Of a stretch of DNA of 40,158 nt, positions 13,561 through 20,065 are shown piece by piece. The position numbers were made by a program, and so were the translations under genes. Source of the DNA: a virus. Under the pieces are notes generated by a model, which was given only the letters and a program-made list of their open reading frames with translations, was not told the DNA's origin and searched no databases. The DNA is taken from positions 1-40,158 of the IMG/VR virus record IMGVR_UViG_3300049846_000738, one strand, 5' to 3'. Position 1 is the first letter of the stretch, and each line of letters opens with the position of its first letter.

Positions 13561-15861
13561 ATGGACAACATCATCTTCTCAATCGGCAACGATGCGAAAT
13601 CCCGCCGCGCTAAAAACTTCGACATGACTTGGCCCGAGTTCGTGGCCGAGATGATGGACTACATCGACGAGCCCTCCCTGGGCGTCGAGTTCACCGGGTC
13701 CGAGACCAAGGCCGAGTACGACAAGAAGAAAAAGCAGCAAAATTACATCGCGGCTGCCGTGGATAAAGTGCGCAGCAACGACACCGTGTTGGGTCGCTCC
13801 ATCCTCTTCATTGACTTGGATGGCGTAACCACGCGCCAAGTGCGCAGTGTGACCCGCGAGCTGACTAAGCGCGGCATCGCGTTTTTTGCCCACGGTACTA
13901 GCTCTGACCGTCACGCGCTCAAAGGCGGAGATGACGTGCGGGCTGTGCGGTTCCTCGTCCCGACGAATCGCCCGATGGATGCCGACGAGATTTGGCACGT
14001 CCAGCATTCGTTCCTGAACACCCTCGGCCTGATTGACGCCCCCGGCGTTGACCTGACGGCCTGCCAACGTGCCCGCATCATGTTCGTCCCGCCGTACAAT
14101 GCCCAGTGCTGGGAGAGTGACGGGAAACCGGTGCGCGTGTCCCAGATGCTCAACGGCAGTTACGAGCCCCCGTCCGAGAATGGCAACACCACATGGTCGG
14201 ATGCCTCGCGCGCGGCAGCCAGCGAGAACAGCCAGGCGATTGCCGGATGGGCGTTCGAAATGGGCCTCGACATGATGGCGTCGGGCCGGGGCTGGGCGGT
14301 GCAATGCCCCAACTACATGAGCCACACAGACGGGCGCGACGGCACCGACGGCGATACGGCCATCATGCTGCCGGACTCACTGCACCCGGAAGTGCGTTTC
14401 GTCTGCCAGCACTCCCACTGCCGAGAGCTAAACAGCCACCAGCATCTGGCCCTGCAACTGACGGGTGTCCCGAACCATTACTTGCCCGAGGCCCACAACA
14501 TCAGCAAGAAGCAGCTCGCCGAACTGCTGCCGTACATGGACGAGGAAGAACTGGAGCACGTCCACGCCGCGCAGATTGAGGCGGCGGCCGATGGCCTTGA
14601 GGCGCATCTATGCCACGACGAAGACCTGATGGACGCGCCCGCTGATTTGTTCACGAAGCGAGATCCGATTATCGAGGGGCTCATCAACTTCAAGAGCTCT
14701 TTCGAGCTGGTCGGCGAGTCCAACATCGGAAAATCGTTCTACTTGCTGGGTCAGATGGCTTGTGTGGCAGCCGGCATCCCGTTCGCCGGGGCCAAGGTCA
14801 TCAAATCCCACTGCTTCTACTTCGACGCCGAGGGCGGCAGCACCACGCTCGACCGCAAGCAGGCCCTCCAGAAGACCTACGGCGATAGCCTGGACTGGCT
14901 GCACATCGTAGACTTGCAGGCCGAGGGGTGGGACTTGCTGAGTAAGCCAGGGCGCAGGGCTATCCTGCGCTATATCCGTGAGAAAGCCGGTACCGAGCCA
15001 GTCGGCATCGTGGCGTTTGACTCGCTGAACCAGACTGTGGCGCTCGGCGCCGAGCCGTTCGACGAGAACAGTTCATCAGACATGGGTGCAGTGGCGACCG
15101 CGCTCAAGGCGATTGCCGATGCAACTGGCGGGTGCGCTGGCGTCGTGCACCACCCGGCCAAGTCAGAGAAAGGCACCCGTCGCCACGGTCGCGGCTCGGG
15201 GGCTCTGCACGGCGCGGTGGATTTCGTCTATTTCATCGAGCAGCCAGACGAGGCCAAGCCGCTACAGCTGAACCTCTACATGGAGAAAGCGCGGGGCTGC
15301 CAGAAGCAGTTACCGCGGGGGTTCATGCTGGCCAAGTGCAAAATCGAGGTTGCCGAAGGTGTGGCCGACGCCGTTGCGGCGCTCCAGTCAGATAAGCTGG
15401 CGCCCGACTTCTCCGAGTACCTGGGCGAGCTGGTTGTCAAGCCATTCGACGCCACGCCGCGCGATGAGACGCTGGTGCTGATACCAGTGGCCGTCGCCCC
15501 GTTCGATACGGCAGCGGGTGGCGCGGCCCGCACTGCTGCCAAAGGGGCCAAGCGCGACAATGACGGCGCACTAAAGGGCGATGAGCGGGCGGTATTCTCA
15601 GCGCTGGAACAGCTGCAAGATGCCGAGGATAAGTCGCACGGATACACCCAGTCGGAGATAATCAAGATTGCGGGCCCAGGTGGCGGCCGCAGGCCAGCGC
15701 TAAAGTCCCTATCCGAGCGTGGCATGGTCACCTTTGGTAAGGACAAGAGCGGCCAACTGCTGAACGGCAAAGAGGGGCGGGGATTATCGTACCGTATACC
15801 AACCAAGCCGGATGACCACACCGACGACCAGGCCCGAGCGGACGATGCCGACTTAGAATGA
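13561..15861 (+). CDS. Primase-helicase with RepA/DnaB-like ATPase domain
   Basis: The 766-residue protein is probably a fused primase and helicase. The N-terminal part has ILFIDLDG (DLDG 85-88), AHGTSSDRH (110-118) and ACQRARIMFVP (167-177), resembling prim-pol type primases. Cys249, His255, Cys282 and Cys287 could form a zinc site. The central RecA-like ATPase has Walker A GESNIGKS (385-392), Walker B IVAFDSLN (483-490) and VVHHPAKSEKGTRRHGRGSG (528-547), like RepA/AAA_25 helicases. The C-terminus resembles a winged helix (YTQSEIIKIAGPGGGRRPAL). AGGG precedes ATG 13561. It faces away from the PolA block but must act with it at the fork. Priming is less certain than the ATPase. Confidence 0.85.
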   Translation: MDNIIFSIGNDAKSRRAKNFDMTWPEFVAEMMDYIDEPSLGVEFTGSETKAEYDKKKKQQNYIAAAVDKVRSNDTVLGRSILFIDLDGVTTRQVRSVTRELTKRGIAFFAHGTSSDRHALKGGDDVRAVRFLVPTNRPMDADEIWHVQHSFLNTLGLIDAPGVDLTACQRARIMFVPPYNAQCWESDGKPVRVSQMLNGSYEPPSENGNTTWSDASRAAASENSQAIAGWAFEMGLDMMASGRGWAVQCPNYMSHTDGRDGTDGDTAIMLPDSLHPEVRFVCQHSHCRELNSHQHLALQLTGVPNHYLPEAHNISKKQLAELLPYMDEEELEHVHAAQIEAAADGLEAHLCHDEDLMDAPADLFTKRDPIIEGLINFKSSFELVGESNIGKSFYLLGQMACVAAGIPFAGAKVIKSHCFYFDAEGGSTTLDRKQALQKTYGDSLDWLHIVDLQAEGWDLLSKPGRRAILRYIREKAGTEPVGIVAFDSLNQTVALGAEPFDENSSSDMGAVATALKAIADATGGCAGVVHHPAKSEKGTRRHGRGSGALHGAVDFVYFIEQPDEAKPLQLNLYMEKARGCQKQLPRGFMLAKCKIEVAEGVADAVAALQSDKLAPDFSEYLGELVVKPFDATPRDETLVLIPVAVAPFDTAAGGAARTAAKGAKRDNDGALKGDERAVFSALEQLQDAEDKSHGYTQSEIIKIAGPGGGRRPALKSLSERGMVTFGKDKSGQLLNGKEGRGLSYRIPTKPDDHTDDQARADDADLE

Positions 15862-15862
15862 G

Positions 15863-15914
15863 AAAAGGGCCGGAAGGCCCTTAAAAAGAACCCCGCACAG
15901 TGGCGGGGTTTTGG
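15863..15914. terminator. Double hairpin, bidirectional terminator
   Basis: AAGGGCC-GGAA-GGCCCTT (15865-15882) is followed by ACCCCGC-ACAGTG-GCGGGGTTTT (15891-15914). The second hairpin has T-runs on both strands. It separates the rightward primase-helicase from the leftward group 16129-15917. Confidence 0.8.
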
Positions 15915-15916
15915 TG

Positions 15917-16129
15917 TTACTTAATACCACGCATCTCTTCAAACCACGCAGCTTTCTGTGCGTTTAGCGCCGCTAGGATTTCCCGCTCGGTCCTTACCGT
16001 ACCGTCCGGGTTTCGATTATATGGGTTGAGTGTCATAGTAAACCTCTTTGTTTTCTGCCTTCTTTTTCCCTCCCCATCTACCCACTTATGCTGAGCGACA
16101 ACCTGTAACTGTTTAAATGTGATTCTCAT
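15917..16129 (-). CDS. Small basic protein, unknown function
   Basis: The 70-residue protein begins at ATG 16129 (MRITFKQL), which overlaps the upstream stop as ATGA. It is rich in Lys, Arg, Gln and Asn (HKWVDGEGKRRQKTKRF), suggesting nucleic-acid contact. No domain is recognised. It is the last gene of the leftward trio with the dNTP diphosphohydrolase-like gene and the HNH/AP2 gene. Confidence 0.65.
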   Translation of the reverse strand: MRITFKQLQVVAQHKWVDGEGKRRQKTKRFTMTLNPYNRNPDGTVRTEREILAALNAQKAAWFEEMRGIK

Positions 16130-16608
16130 AGTTCTTTCTCCAAAATGAACATCAGGCTGCACACGGCATGGGCCAGGTGGTTCTCGCCAGATTCAGGGTC
16201 TAGCTGCTCACCGCGCTGGTAGGCGTTGATGTGGCGCAATGCGGCGTCCATGTAGCGGGTCTCTAAGTTCTCGACCTGATGCCAGTTGTCGCGGCCGTAC
16301 TTCTCAATGCCGAACGTCAGCACCTTGGCCACGGCAAGCAGGGCGTTCGGTGGTACCGCGCCCATCAGCGGCTTGCCGGAGTCGTGCTTGCTGCCAGTGG
16401 GTTGTGCGTCTTCGCAACTGGTGAACGGCTCGAAGGCCGGTATTGGTGTTAACGCGGACAGACTATTGAAGGTTTGCGGCGGGAACCAACGGCTCCGCAC
16501 GTGCGACCACACTTCAATCCGGGACGAAGTTCCGCGGTAAAACTCGCCGTTGGAGGCGCAGTAATGCGTAGCCCCTTCCGGCGCCTTGCTGAAATCGATG
16601 CTGTTCAT
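16126..16608 (-). CDS. dATP/dGTP diphosphohydrolase-like (DUF5664) protein
   Basis: This 160-residue protein has two parts. Residues 1-60 (SKAPEGATHYCASNGEFYRG) form a short module often seen in phage proteins. Residues 73-160 match the DUF5664 / dATP-dGTP pyrophosphohydrolase pattern: KHDSGKPLMGAVPPNALLAV, GIEKYGRDNWHQ (100-111), YMDAALRHINAY and GEQLDPESGENHLAHA (133-148). The His/Glu/Asp set is the all-alpha metal-binding site of MazG-like NTP pyrophosphatases. It would hydrolyse dNTPs to dNMPs and so reshape the nucleotide pool. No PurZ-like gene was found here, so a link to modified purines is not supported. It is ATGA-coupled at both ends. Confidence 0.78.
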   Translation of the reverse strand: MNSIDFSKAPEGATHYCASNGEFYRGTSSRIEVWSHVRSRWFPPQTFNSLSALTPIPAFEPFTSCEDAQPTGSKHDSGKPLMGAVPPNALLAVAKVLTFGIEKYGRDNWHQVENLETRYMDAALRHINAYQRGEQLDPESGENHLAHAVCSLMFILEKEL

Positions 16609-17183
16609 GCCTTCTCCTTACGTTTCTTCGCTTCTTGATATGCTCGTGCCGCTTGCAGAGCTGTATTGAACTTCCCGAGCTCGTATGTCTTACCGGCAAC
16701 GGTAATGCGCGCCCTGTACATATCGAGGCGCTTGACGTACGTCACCCCCAGATACCCGGAGGTATTGTTACCGCCCGCCCGGCTGACCACCCGCTTCTGA
16801 CGCACTCGCGCCGGCACTTCCGTTTTTGGCTTGCACATCGTCAGAGTCAGATTCCGCAGCCGGTTGTCGGTCACGTCTCCATTCTTGTGCTTGACCATAA
16901 GCCCCTTGGCAATCGGGCCATTGACCATGCGCCAGATGATCCTGTGTACCGGTATGTCTGACTTATCGGCGATGTGCACCAGGCACCCCGGCAGCAGGTC
17001 CGGCGCTCCGGTTGTTGCGTAACTATCGTCGGCAACGTCATCCACGACCGAACCGTCAGAGAGCCGGAGCAATTTGCCGCTCAACGGCTCGTAGCGAAAC
17101 TGGTCGTGCCACTTAGCGCCCCTGTCTGTGAATGGCTGCTTTTTGTCGCTGTCGACGGGCGGCCTCTTACTGAATATTCTCAT
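16605..17183 (-). CDS. HNH homing endonuclease with AP2 DNA-binding domain
   Basis: The 192-residue protein has an HNH_3-type nuclease core at about 80-112: VHRIIWRMVNGPIAKGLMVK, then HKNGDVTDNRLRNLTL. A basic linker follows, then an AP2-type DNA-binding domain at 143-187 (GYLGVTYVKRLDMYRARI then GKTYELGKFNTALQAARAY). This pairing is typical of free-standing phage homing endonucleases. GGAG precedes ATG 17183, and a clear promoter lies 30-58 bases upstream. It leads the leftward trio. No intron or intein is visible around it. Confidence 0.88.
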   Translation of the reverse strand: MRIFSKRPPVDSDKKQPFTDRGAKWHDQFRYEPLSGKLLRLSDGSVVDDVADDSYATTGAPDLLPGCLVHIADKSDIPVHRIIWRMVNGPIAKGLMVKHKNGDVTDNRLRNLTLTMCKPKTEVPARVRQKRVVSRAGGNNTSGYLGVTYVKRLDMYRARITVAGKTYELGKFNTALQAARAYQEAKKRKEKA

Positions 17184-17212
17184 AAATTGGGCTCCGTAAT
17201 CGGTCAGTTAGT

Positions 17213-17241
17213 AGGATACGTTTTCAGCAGCAAAAAGCCAA
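17213..17241 (-). promoter_or_regulatory. Sigma70-type promoter for the HNH/AP2 trio
   Basis: Read leftward: TTGGCT (17241-17236), 17-base spacer, TATCCT (17218-17213), 30 bases before the start codon. Confidence 0.55.
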
Positions 17242-17599
17242 TAAAAACCCATTTAAATGTTCCCAAGAACTGACCCTATATAAATCGTACCCAGTTTCCC
17301 TCTATCCCGCCCTCTCCTTTCAACGACTTACAAAAAGGATAAGCTGCCGAGGGATAAGCAGTACTAGGGCGCCCCCTATGGGGTGCTACCGCTTTAGCTA
17401 CCGCCCCCTATGGGTACGCCTGTACTTGTACCCGCGCGATGGGAGAGACAAAACGGCAGCAACAAGAATCAACCGGGCGGCCAAGTCGCAGTGCAACACG
17501 GCAGCATGGCAGCATGGCAGCATGGCAGCATGGCAGCATGGCAGCATGAGACGGGCGGTGCGTTCGTGTATCAGTAAATTCTAATATACACGCCCTGTA
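17242..17599. other. Repeat-rich non-coding region, possible replication origin
   Basis: No convincing gene lies here. An AT-rich stretch with the palindrome ATTTAAAT and TATATAAA (about 17245-17285) is followed by CCTCTCCTTTCAA (17311-17323), also found at 29558. Two copies of CGCCCCCTATGGG follow (about 17370 and 17403), then GGGTAC...GTACCC, and six tandem GGCAGCAT units. The mix of AT-rich DNA, dyads and iteron-like repeats between divergent operons fits an origin. A short open frame at 17378-17584 runs through the repeat but has no ribosome site. Confidence 0.4.
17500..17547. repeat. Tandem repeat, six perfect 8-bp units GGCAGCAT
   Basis: Six uninterrupted copies of GGCAGCAT, flanked by ACAC and GAGA. 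The period of 8 is not a multiple of 3, which argues against coding use. Copy number may vary between isolates. Confidence 0.95.
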
Positions 17600-17628
17600 T
17601 TGACCCTCGGCTATTAGCGGGCTAAAGT
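17600..17628 (+). promoter_or_regulatory. Sigma70 promoter with operator dyad over the -10
   Basis: TTGACC (17600-17605), 17-base spacer, TAAAGT (17623-17628). The dyad TTAGC-GG-GCTAA spans 17614-17625. It is followed by a leader containing GCAGAGGTG. Near-identical to the element at 19540-19568. Confidence 0.8.
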
Positions 17629-17658
17629 GTCTGTGTCAAACAAGCAGAGGTGAATGGG

Positions 17659-17856
17659 ATGATCGGAAAGCGCGAGTACAATCTACTTAAAACGTTCAAG
17701 CCGTCTCGTTGGTGGCAGTGCCTACCTGCGACAGCGGAAAGACTGTTAGACGACGGGCTCATAGAGCCAACACGTTTTGGGTTCGGGAATTATCAAAAGA
17801 CAGCGAAAGGGCGACAGGCAGTGAAGGATTTTGAGCAGGCGAACAAAACTGAATAG
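17659..17856 (+). CDS. Small winged-helix-like protein, unknown function
   Basis: The 65-residue protein starts at ATG 17659; the leader GCAGAGGTG ends 7 bases upstream. A GTG at 17650 is in frame but overlaps the ribosome site. The sequence GKREYNLLKTFKPSRWWQCL, LLDDGLIEPT, YQKTAKGRQAVKDFEQ resembles a small winged-helix (helix, helix, then a 'G-L-I' and 'T-x-K-G' wing), so it could bind DNA. That is a weak similarity. It is a single-gene rightward unit with its own promoter and terminator. Confidence 0.7.
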   Translation: MIGKREYNLLKTFKPSRWWQCLPATAERLLDDGLIEPTRFGFGNYQKTAKGRQAVKDFEQANKTE

Positions 17857-17863
17857 CATAAAC

Positions 17864-17885
17864 AAGGCCCCATACCGGGGCCTTT
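17864..17885. terminator. Bidirectional terminator
   Basis: AAGGCCCC (17864-17871), loop ATACC, GGGGCCTT (17877-17884). It serves the rightward 17659 gene and the leftward lysis genes ending at 17887. Same stem family as the terminators at 24930 and 27838. Confidence 0.8.
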
Positions 17886-17886
17886 C

Positions 17887-18078
17887 TCATTTGCTCTGGT
17901 ACACCTCTCGCAGCTTCTCAAGCCATTGATCGTCTTTGTCCGTGGCCGTGGACTTCACAACGGCATCGGCAACGCGGAAGAAAACCCAGGCGATCATCTG
18001 CTCGCTGGCCAGCGACACCAGGAGCCGGGTCAGGAAGGCAGTGAGGCCCCGCACAATCAATCCAATGGCAAAGTTCAT
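17887..18078 (-). CDS. Small membrane protein beside endolysin, possible holin
   Basis: The 63-residue protein starts at ATG 18078, one base after the endolysin stop. Residues 1-38 (MNFAIGLIVRGLTAFLTRLL, then VSLASEQMIAWVFFRVAD) contain one or two moderately hydrophobic helices, and the C-terminus is charged (DKDDQWLEKLREVYQSK). Position directly downstream of the endolysin suggests a holin or holin-like protein. No named family was recognised, and the hydrophobic part carries charged residues. Confidence 0.6.
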   Translation of the reverse strand: MNFAIGLIVRGLTAFLTRLLVSLASEQMIAWVFFRVADAVVKSTATDKDDQWLEKLREVYQSK

Positions 18079-18079
18079 A

Positions 18080-18598
18080 TCAGTTATCCTCCGCTGCATA
18101 CTCGAGGCACTGGGCGACGCGACGAGCCCACCCACGGCTATAGGCATCCCAGGTCTTAACCTCAGTGAAATAGCGCAGGCGCTTGGCAAGGAACCGGAGC
18201 AGCAAGTCGTTCACATCCATGGCCTCGACCGCCGCTAGAGTGGCCGGCCCGACCTTGCCGTCCTGCTCAACCCCGGCAGCCCATTGCAGAAACTGGTTGG
18301 CGCGCCCGATGCCGTGGTTGAATGCCGCGTCAAACATCTGGTACTGCATGGCGCGGGGCCACCGGTACATAAACAGCCCGTTCCACCAGTCTCGTCGGTA
18401 GATTGCTCGGGCGTCAGCCAGCGTCAGTGCCTTGATATCGAGTTCGGGGTAGGTCATGGCCGCCAGGCCATACTTTGTGCCCTTCAGCTCGCCATTCCCG
18501 ACTTCGCCACCCGTCCAGTTGCCCCGGTCGCGTGGGTCGGCCTGGTAACCACCCTCGTGACCGAGCACCCTGTCGAAAATCACATCGAACATGTCCAT
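18080..18598 (-). CDS. Endolysin, glycoside hydrolase family 108
   Basis: The 172-residue muramidase-type endolysin begins at ATG 18598 (MDMFDVIFDR) with GAGG upstream; ATG 18592 is an alternative. FDRVLGHEGGYQADPRDRGN (8-27) carries the family's catalytic Glu15 in HEGGY. GTKYGLAAMTYPELDI and ARAIYRRDWWNGL complete the GH108 fold. The C-terminal part (FNHGIGRANQFLQWAAGV, DGKVGPATLAAV) resembles the peptidoglycan-binding PG_binding_3 module. There is no signal peptide, so it needs a holin. It is leftward and isolated, far from the spanins at 29.8-30.3 kb. Confidence 0.92.
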   Translation of the reverse strand: MDMFDVIFDRVLGHEGGYQADPRDRGNWTGGEVGNGELKGTKYGLAAMTYPELDIKALTLADARAIYRRDWWNGLFMYRWPRAMQYQMFDAAFNHGIGRANQFLQWAAGVEQDGKVGPATLAAVEAMDVNDLLLRFLAKRLRYFTEVKTWDAYSRGWARRVAQCLEYAAEDN

Positions 18599-18613
18599 TG
18601 GAGACCTCGTTAG

Positions 18614-18643
18614 TTGCGGTTGTACACGAAACGCCCGTATACT
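18614..18643 (+). promoter_or_regulatory. Possible sigma70 promoter for the small-gene cluster
   Basis: TTGCGG (18614-18619), 18-base spacer, TATACT (18638-18643), 33 bases before ATG 18676. The endolysin gene starts 16 bases to the left in the opposite direction. Confidence 0.45.
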
Positions 18644-18675
18644 CAGGGCAATCATACACCAACGGAGAAAGCAAG

Positions 18676-18789
18676 ATGGCCTCGAAGAAACCGAAGAAAG
18701 ACCCTGGCGCCGCCCGCGCAGCTGGCAACGGCTCGCAGCGCCCCAAGGCCCGCGCAGCTGGCAACGGCTCGCAGCGGCCGAAGAAGTAG
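18676..18789 (+). CDS. Tiny basic protein with an internal duplication
   Basis: The 37-residue protein starts after GGAG. It is MASKKPKKDPGAA followed by two copies of RAAGNGSQRPK, separated by one alanine. A 29-base DNA segment (18712-18740) recurs exactly at 18748-18776, so the duplication is recent. The protein is strongly positive, without hydrophobic residues, probably disordered and possibly nucleic-acid binding. No family is recognised. It lies 2 bases before the next membrane protein gene. Confidence 0.6.
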   Translation: MASKKPKKDPGAARAAGNGSQRPKARAAGNGSQRPKK

Positions 18790-18791
18790 CC

Positions 18792-19256
18792 ATGAGCCTC
18801 AACGACGTACTGTTTGCCCTCTGCTGTGTGTCCGCAGTATATGCCCGCTCGGCAGCCGCTGCGGCGTTTTGTGCCATGTACGCGCTGCACTCGTTCTACA
18901 GCCCGAGCATGGAGCAGTGGGCCCGGTACGTCGTCCTGATTCTCATCGACTCGGCGACGGCATTTGCAGTCGTCGCCATCAAGCGCCCATCCAGGGCCAG
19001 TGTACTAACCGGCGTGTGTTCTGGGGTCTTCCTCGTCGTGAATTCGGCGGGCCTCATCGCCTGGTATCTCTATCTCCCGCCGACCCCTTATGACGCGGTT
19101 TGCTCTGTGGTCTATATCGCCATGATGGCGGCGCTGATTAACGAGGGTTTGAATGGCCGCCGACGACTGGCTGTACGCCGTATGGGCGCTTCTGCTGCTA
19201 GTTCTACTGTGCGTCCGGGTGTGGGTGTGCATCATAAGAATGGCGGTGAAGTATGA
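18792..19256 (+). CDS. Membrane protein with about four helices, possible lysis role
   Basis: The 154-residue protein begins at ATG 18792 (MSLNDVLFALCC). Hydrophobic segments are at about 4-30, 40-57 (YVVLILIDSATAFAVVA), 67-90 (GVCSGVFLVVNSAGLIAWYL) and 97-112 (AVCSVVYIAMMAALI). The C-terminal tail is basic and Gly/Ser-rich, and its DNA overlaps another possible reading frame (19153-19302). The stop overlaps the next start as ATGA. It is next to a holin-like gene and near the endolysin, so a lysis or membrane role is plausible; no family is recognised. Confidence 0.65.
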   Translation: MSLNDVLFALCCVSAVYARSAAAAAFCAMYALHSFYSPSMEQWARYVVLILIDSATAFAVVAIKRPSRASVLTGVCSGVFLVVNSAGLIAWYLYLPPTPYDAVCSVVYIAMMAALINEGLNGRRRLAVRRMGASAASSTVRPGVGVHHKNGGEV

Positions 19257-19302
19257 GCGTGATAAGCAAGCTGATGGCCTCCGCACAGACGACTCTGGGT
19301 GA
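19153..19302 (+). CDS. Possible overlapping single-helix membrane peptide
   Basis: An open frame of 49 residues with GAGGG 5 bases before its ATG. It reads MAADDWLYAVWALLLLVLLC, then VRVWVCIIRM and a charged tail ending DDSG. It overlaps the 3' end of the four-helix gene and the 5' end of the holin-like gene in a third frame. The strong ribosome site and clean helix-plus-tail layout favour a real gene, but the overlap on both sides makes this uncertain. Confidence 0.4.
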   Translation: MAADDWLYAVWALLLLVLLCVRVWVCIIRMAVKYERDKQADGLRTDDSG

Positions 19303-19504
19303 CACCCGGGTAGCCGCCGCCATCGGCACGAGCACCACGGGATTCAGCCTCGCCCAAGTGATGGGGTGGTTACAGACCAACATCGGGTTCATGGGGGCGG
19401 TTGCCGGTGTGGCGTTGACAGTCGTGACCATCTGGGTGCAGGTGCTGAACGCCAGGAAGGCCAACGCCGAGCTAGAGCTGCTCAGACGGCAACTCTCAGA
19501 ATAA
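19253..19504 (+). CDS. Holin-like small membrane protein
   Basis: The 83-residue protein starts at an ATGA overlap. SVISKLMASAQTTLGDTRV is an amphipathic N-terminus, residues 24-63 hold one or two membrane segments (FSLAQVMGWL, then GFMGAVAGVALTVVTIWVQV), and the C-terminus is a charged helix (NARKANAELELLRRQLSE). Small size, N-out layout and charged tail fit phage holins. A terminator follows. The endolysin is 650 bases away on the other strand, so holin identity is inferred rather than proven. Confidence 0.65.
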   Translation: MSVISKLMASAQTTLGDTRVAAAIGTSTTGFSLAQVMGWLQTNIGFMGAVAGVALTVVTIWVQVLNARKANAELELLRRQLSE

Positions 19505-19511
19505 TGTGACG

Positions 19512-19535
19512 CAGGCCCCGAAATGGGGCTTTTTG
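19512..19535 (+). terminator. Rightward terminator
   Basis: AGGCCCC-GAAAT-GGGGCT followed by TTTTTG, 8 bases after the holin-like gene and 5 bases before the next promoter's -35. Confidence 0.8.
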
Positions 19536-19539
19536 CTGC

Positions 19540-19568
19540 TTGACGGATAACTATTAGCGGGCTAAAGT
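19540..19568 (+). promoter_or_regulatory. Sigma70 promoter with operator dyad, second copy
   Basis: TTGACG (19540-19545), 17-base spacer, TAAAGT (19563-19568). The dyad TTAGC-GG-GCTAA is at 19554-19565. The leader CATCAACAACGCAGAGGTG follows before ATG 19600. Spacer and -10 are almost identical to 17600-17628. Confidence 0.8.
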
Positions 19569-19599
19569 CTCTACATCAACAACGCAGAGGTGCAGAGAC

Positions 19600-19764
19600 A
19601 TGGAGCAAGAACGTGAGCAGTTTGAAAAGTGGGTCTTAGCAGAAGCAAAGTCGCGCGGTTATGCCTATGTGGAAAATGTTCTTTTGAAATCGGCCGATGG
19701 CAGCTATCGCACTACATGGGTTGATTGCGCATGGACCGGCTGGCAGGGGCGGGCGGAACTATGA
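19600..19764 (+). CDS. Small hypothetical protein in a cassette slot
   Basis: The 54-residue protein starts at ATG 19600, 6 bases after the shared leader GCAGAGGTG. It is acidic at the N-terminus (MEQEREQFEKWVLAEAKSRG) and Trp-rich at the C-terminus (WVDCAWTGWQGRAEL). No family is recognised. Its stop overlaps ATG 19761 of a MKRPTN-type reading frame, the same arrangement as the next gene. Confidence 0.65.
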   Translation: MEQEREQFEKWVLAEAKSRGYAYVENVLLKSADGSYRTTWVDCAWTGWQGRAEL

Positions 19765-19789
19765 AACGACCAACTAACCGCGCCGCGCT
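19759..19789 (+). repeat. 31-bp direct repeat, copy 1 (truncated MKRPTN start)
   Basis: Identical to 20060-20090 at 30 of 31 bases, starting CTATGAAACGACCAACTAAC. After this copy the frame changes into promoter/leader sequence and ends after about 24 codons, so it is a broken copy of the 20062 gene start. Confidence 0.9.
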
Positions 19790-19794
19790 AAAGT
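19766..19794 (+). promoter_or_regulatory. Third, degenerate copy of the promoter/leader
   Basis: TAAAGT (19789-19794) is followed by the leader CATCAACAACGCAGAGGTG. The -35 position reads ACGACC and lies inside the MKRPTN repeat. The TTAGC half of the dyad is lost (CCGCGC instead), so operator binding would differ from the two intact copies. Confidence 0.45.
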
Positions 19795-19825
19795 CTATCC
19801 ATCAACAACGCAGAGGTGAAGAGAT

Positions 19826-20065
19826 ATGGAATTAAGTAATTTCGAGATGGTCGAGTCGGATGCGGCGCGCTTGTTTGCGAGGGTGGACGTTACTACCTCC
19901 GCCTTTTTGTGGCGGAAATATACAGAACGCCGCCTTGTGGCCTATGACGGGATGTATTGGTCGTTCGTCGATACGGGGGCCTACACACCGGGTGCACAAT
20001 GTGAGCAATTACACCGGTCGTATCGTCTGAGGCAGGAAGCAGAGCGGGCGGGGGTTGAGCTATGA
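19826..20065 (+). CDS. Small hypothetical protein, second cassette slot
   Basis: The 79-residue protein starts at ATG 19826, 6 bases after the shared leader. It is mixed alpha/beta in composition, with MYWSFVDTGAY in the middle and a helical end (EQLHRSYRLRQEAERAGVEL). It is not recognised and not obviously similar to the gene in the first slot apart from the final -EL. It is followed by the second copy of CTATGAAACGACCAACTAAC. Confidence 0.7.
   Translation: MELSNFEMVESDAARLFARVDVTTSAFLWRKYTERRLVAYDGMYWSFVDTGAYTPGAQCEQLHRSYRLRQEAERAGVEL

Noticed and set aside
17500-17547. CRISPR-like array
   Set aside because: The units are 8 bases, perfectly contiguous and without spacers.
17378-17584. 68-codon open frame through the GGCAGCAT repeats
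   Set aside because: No ribosome site at a usable distance; the repeat period of 8 gives an artificial 8-residue repeat QHGSMAAW in any open frame.
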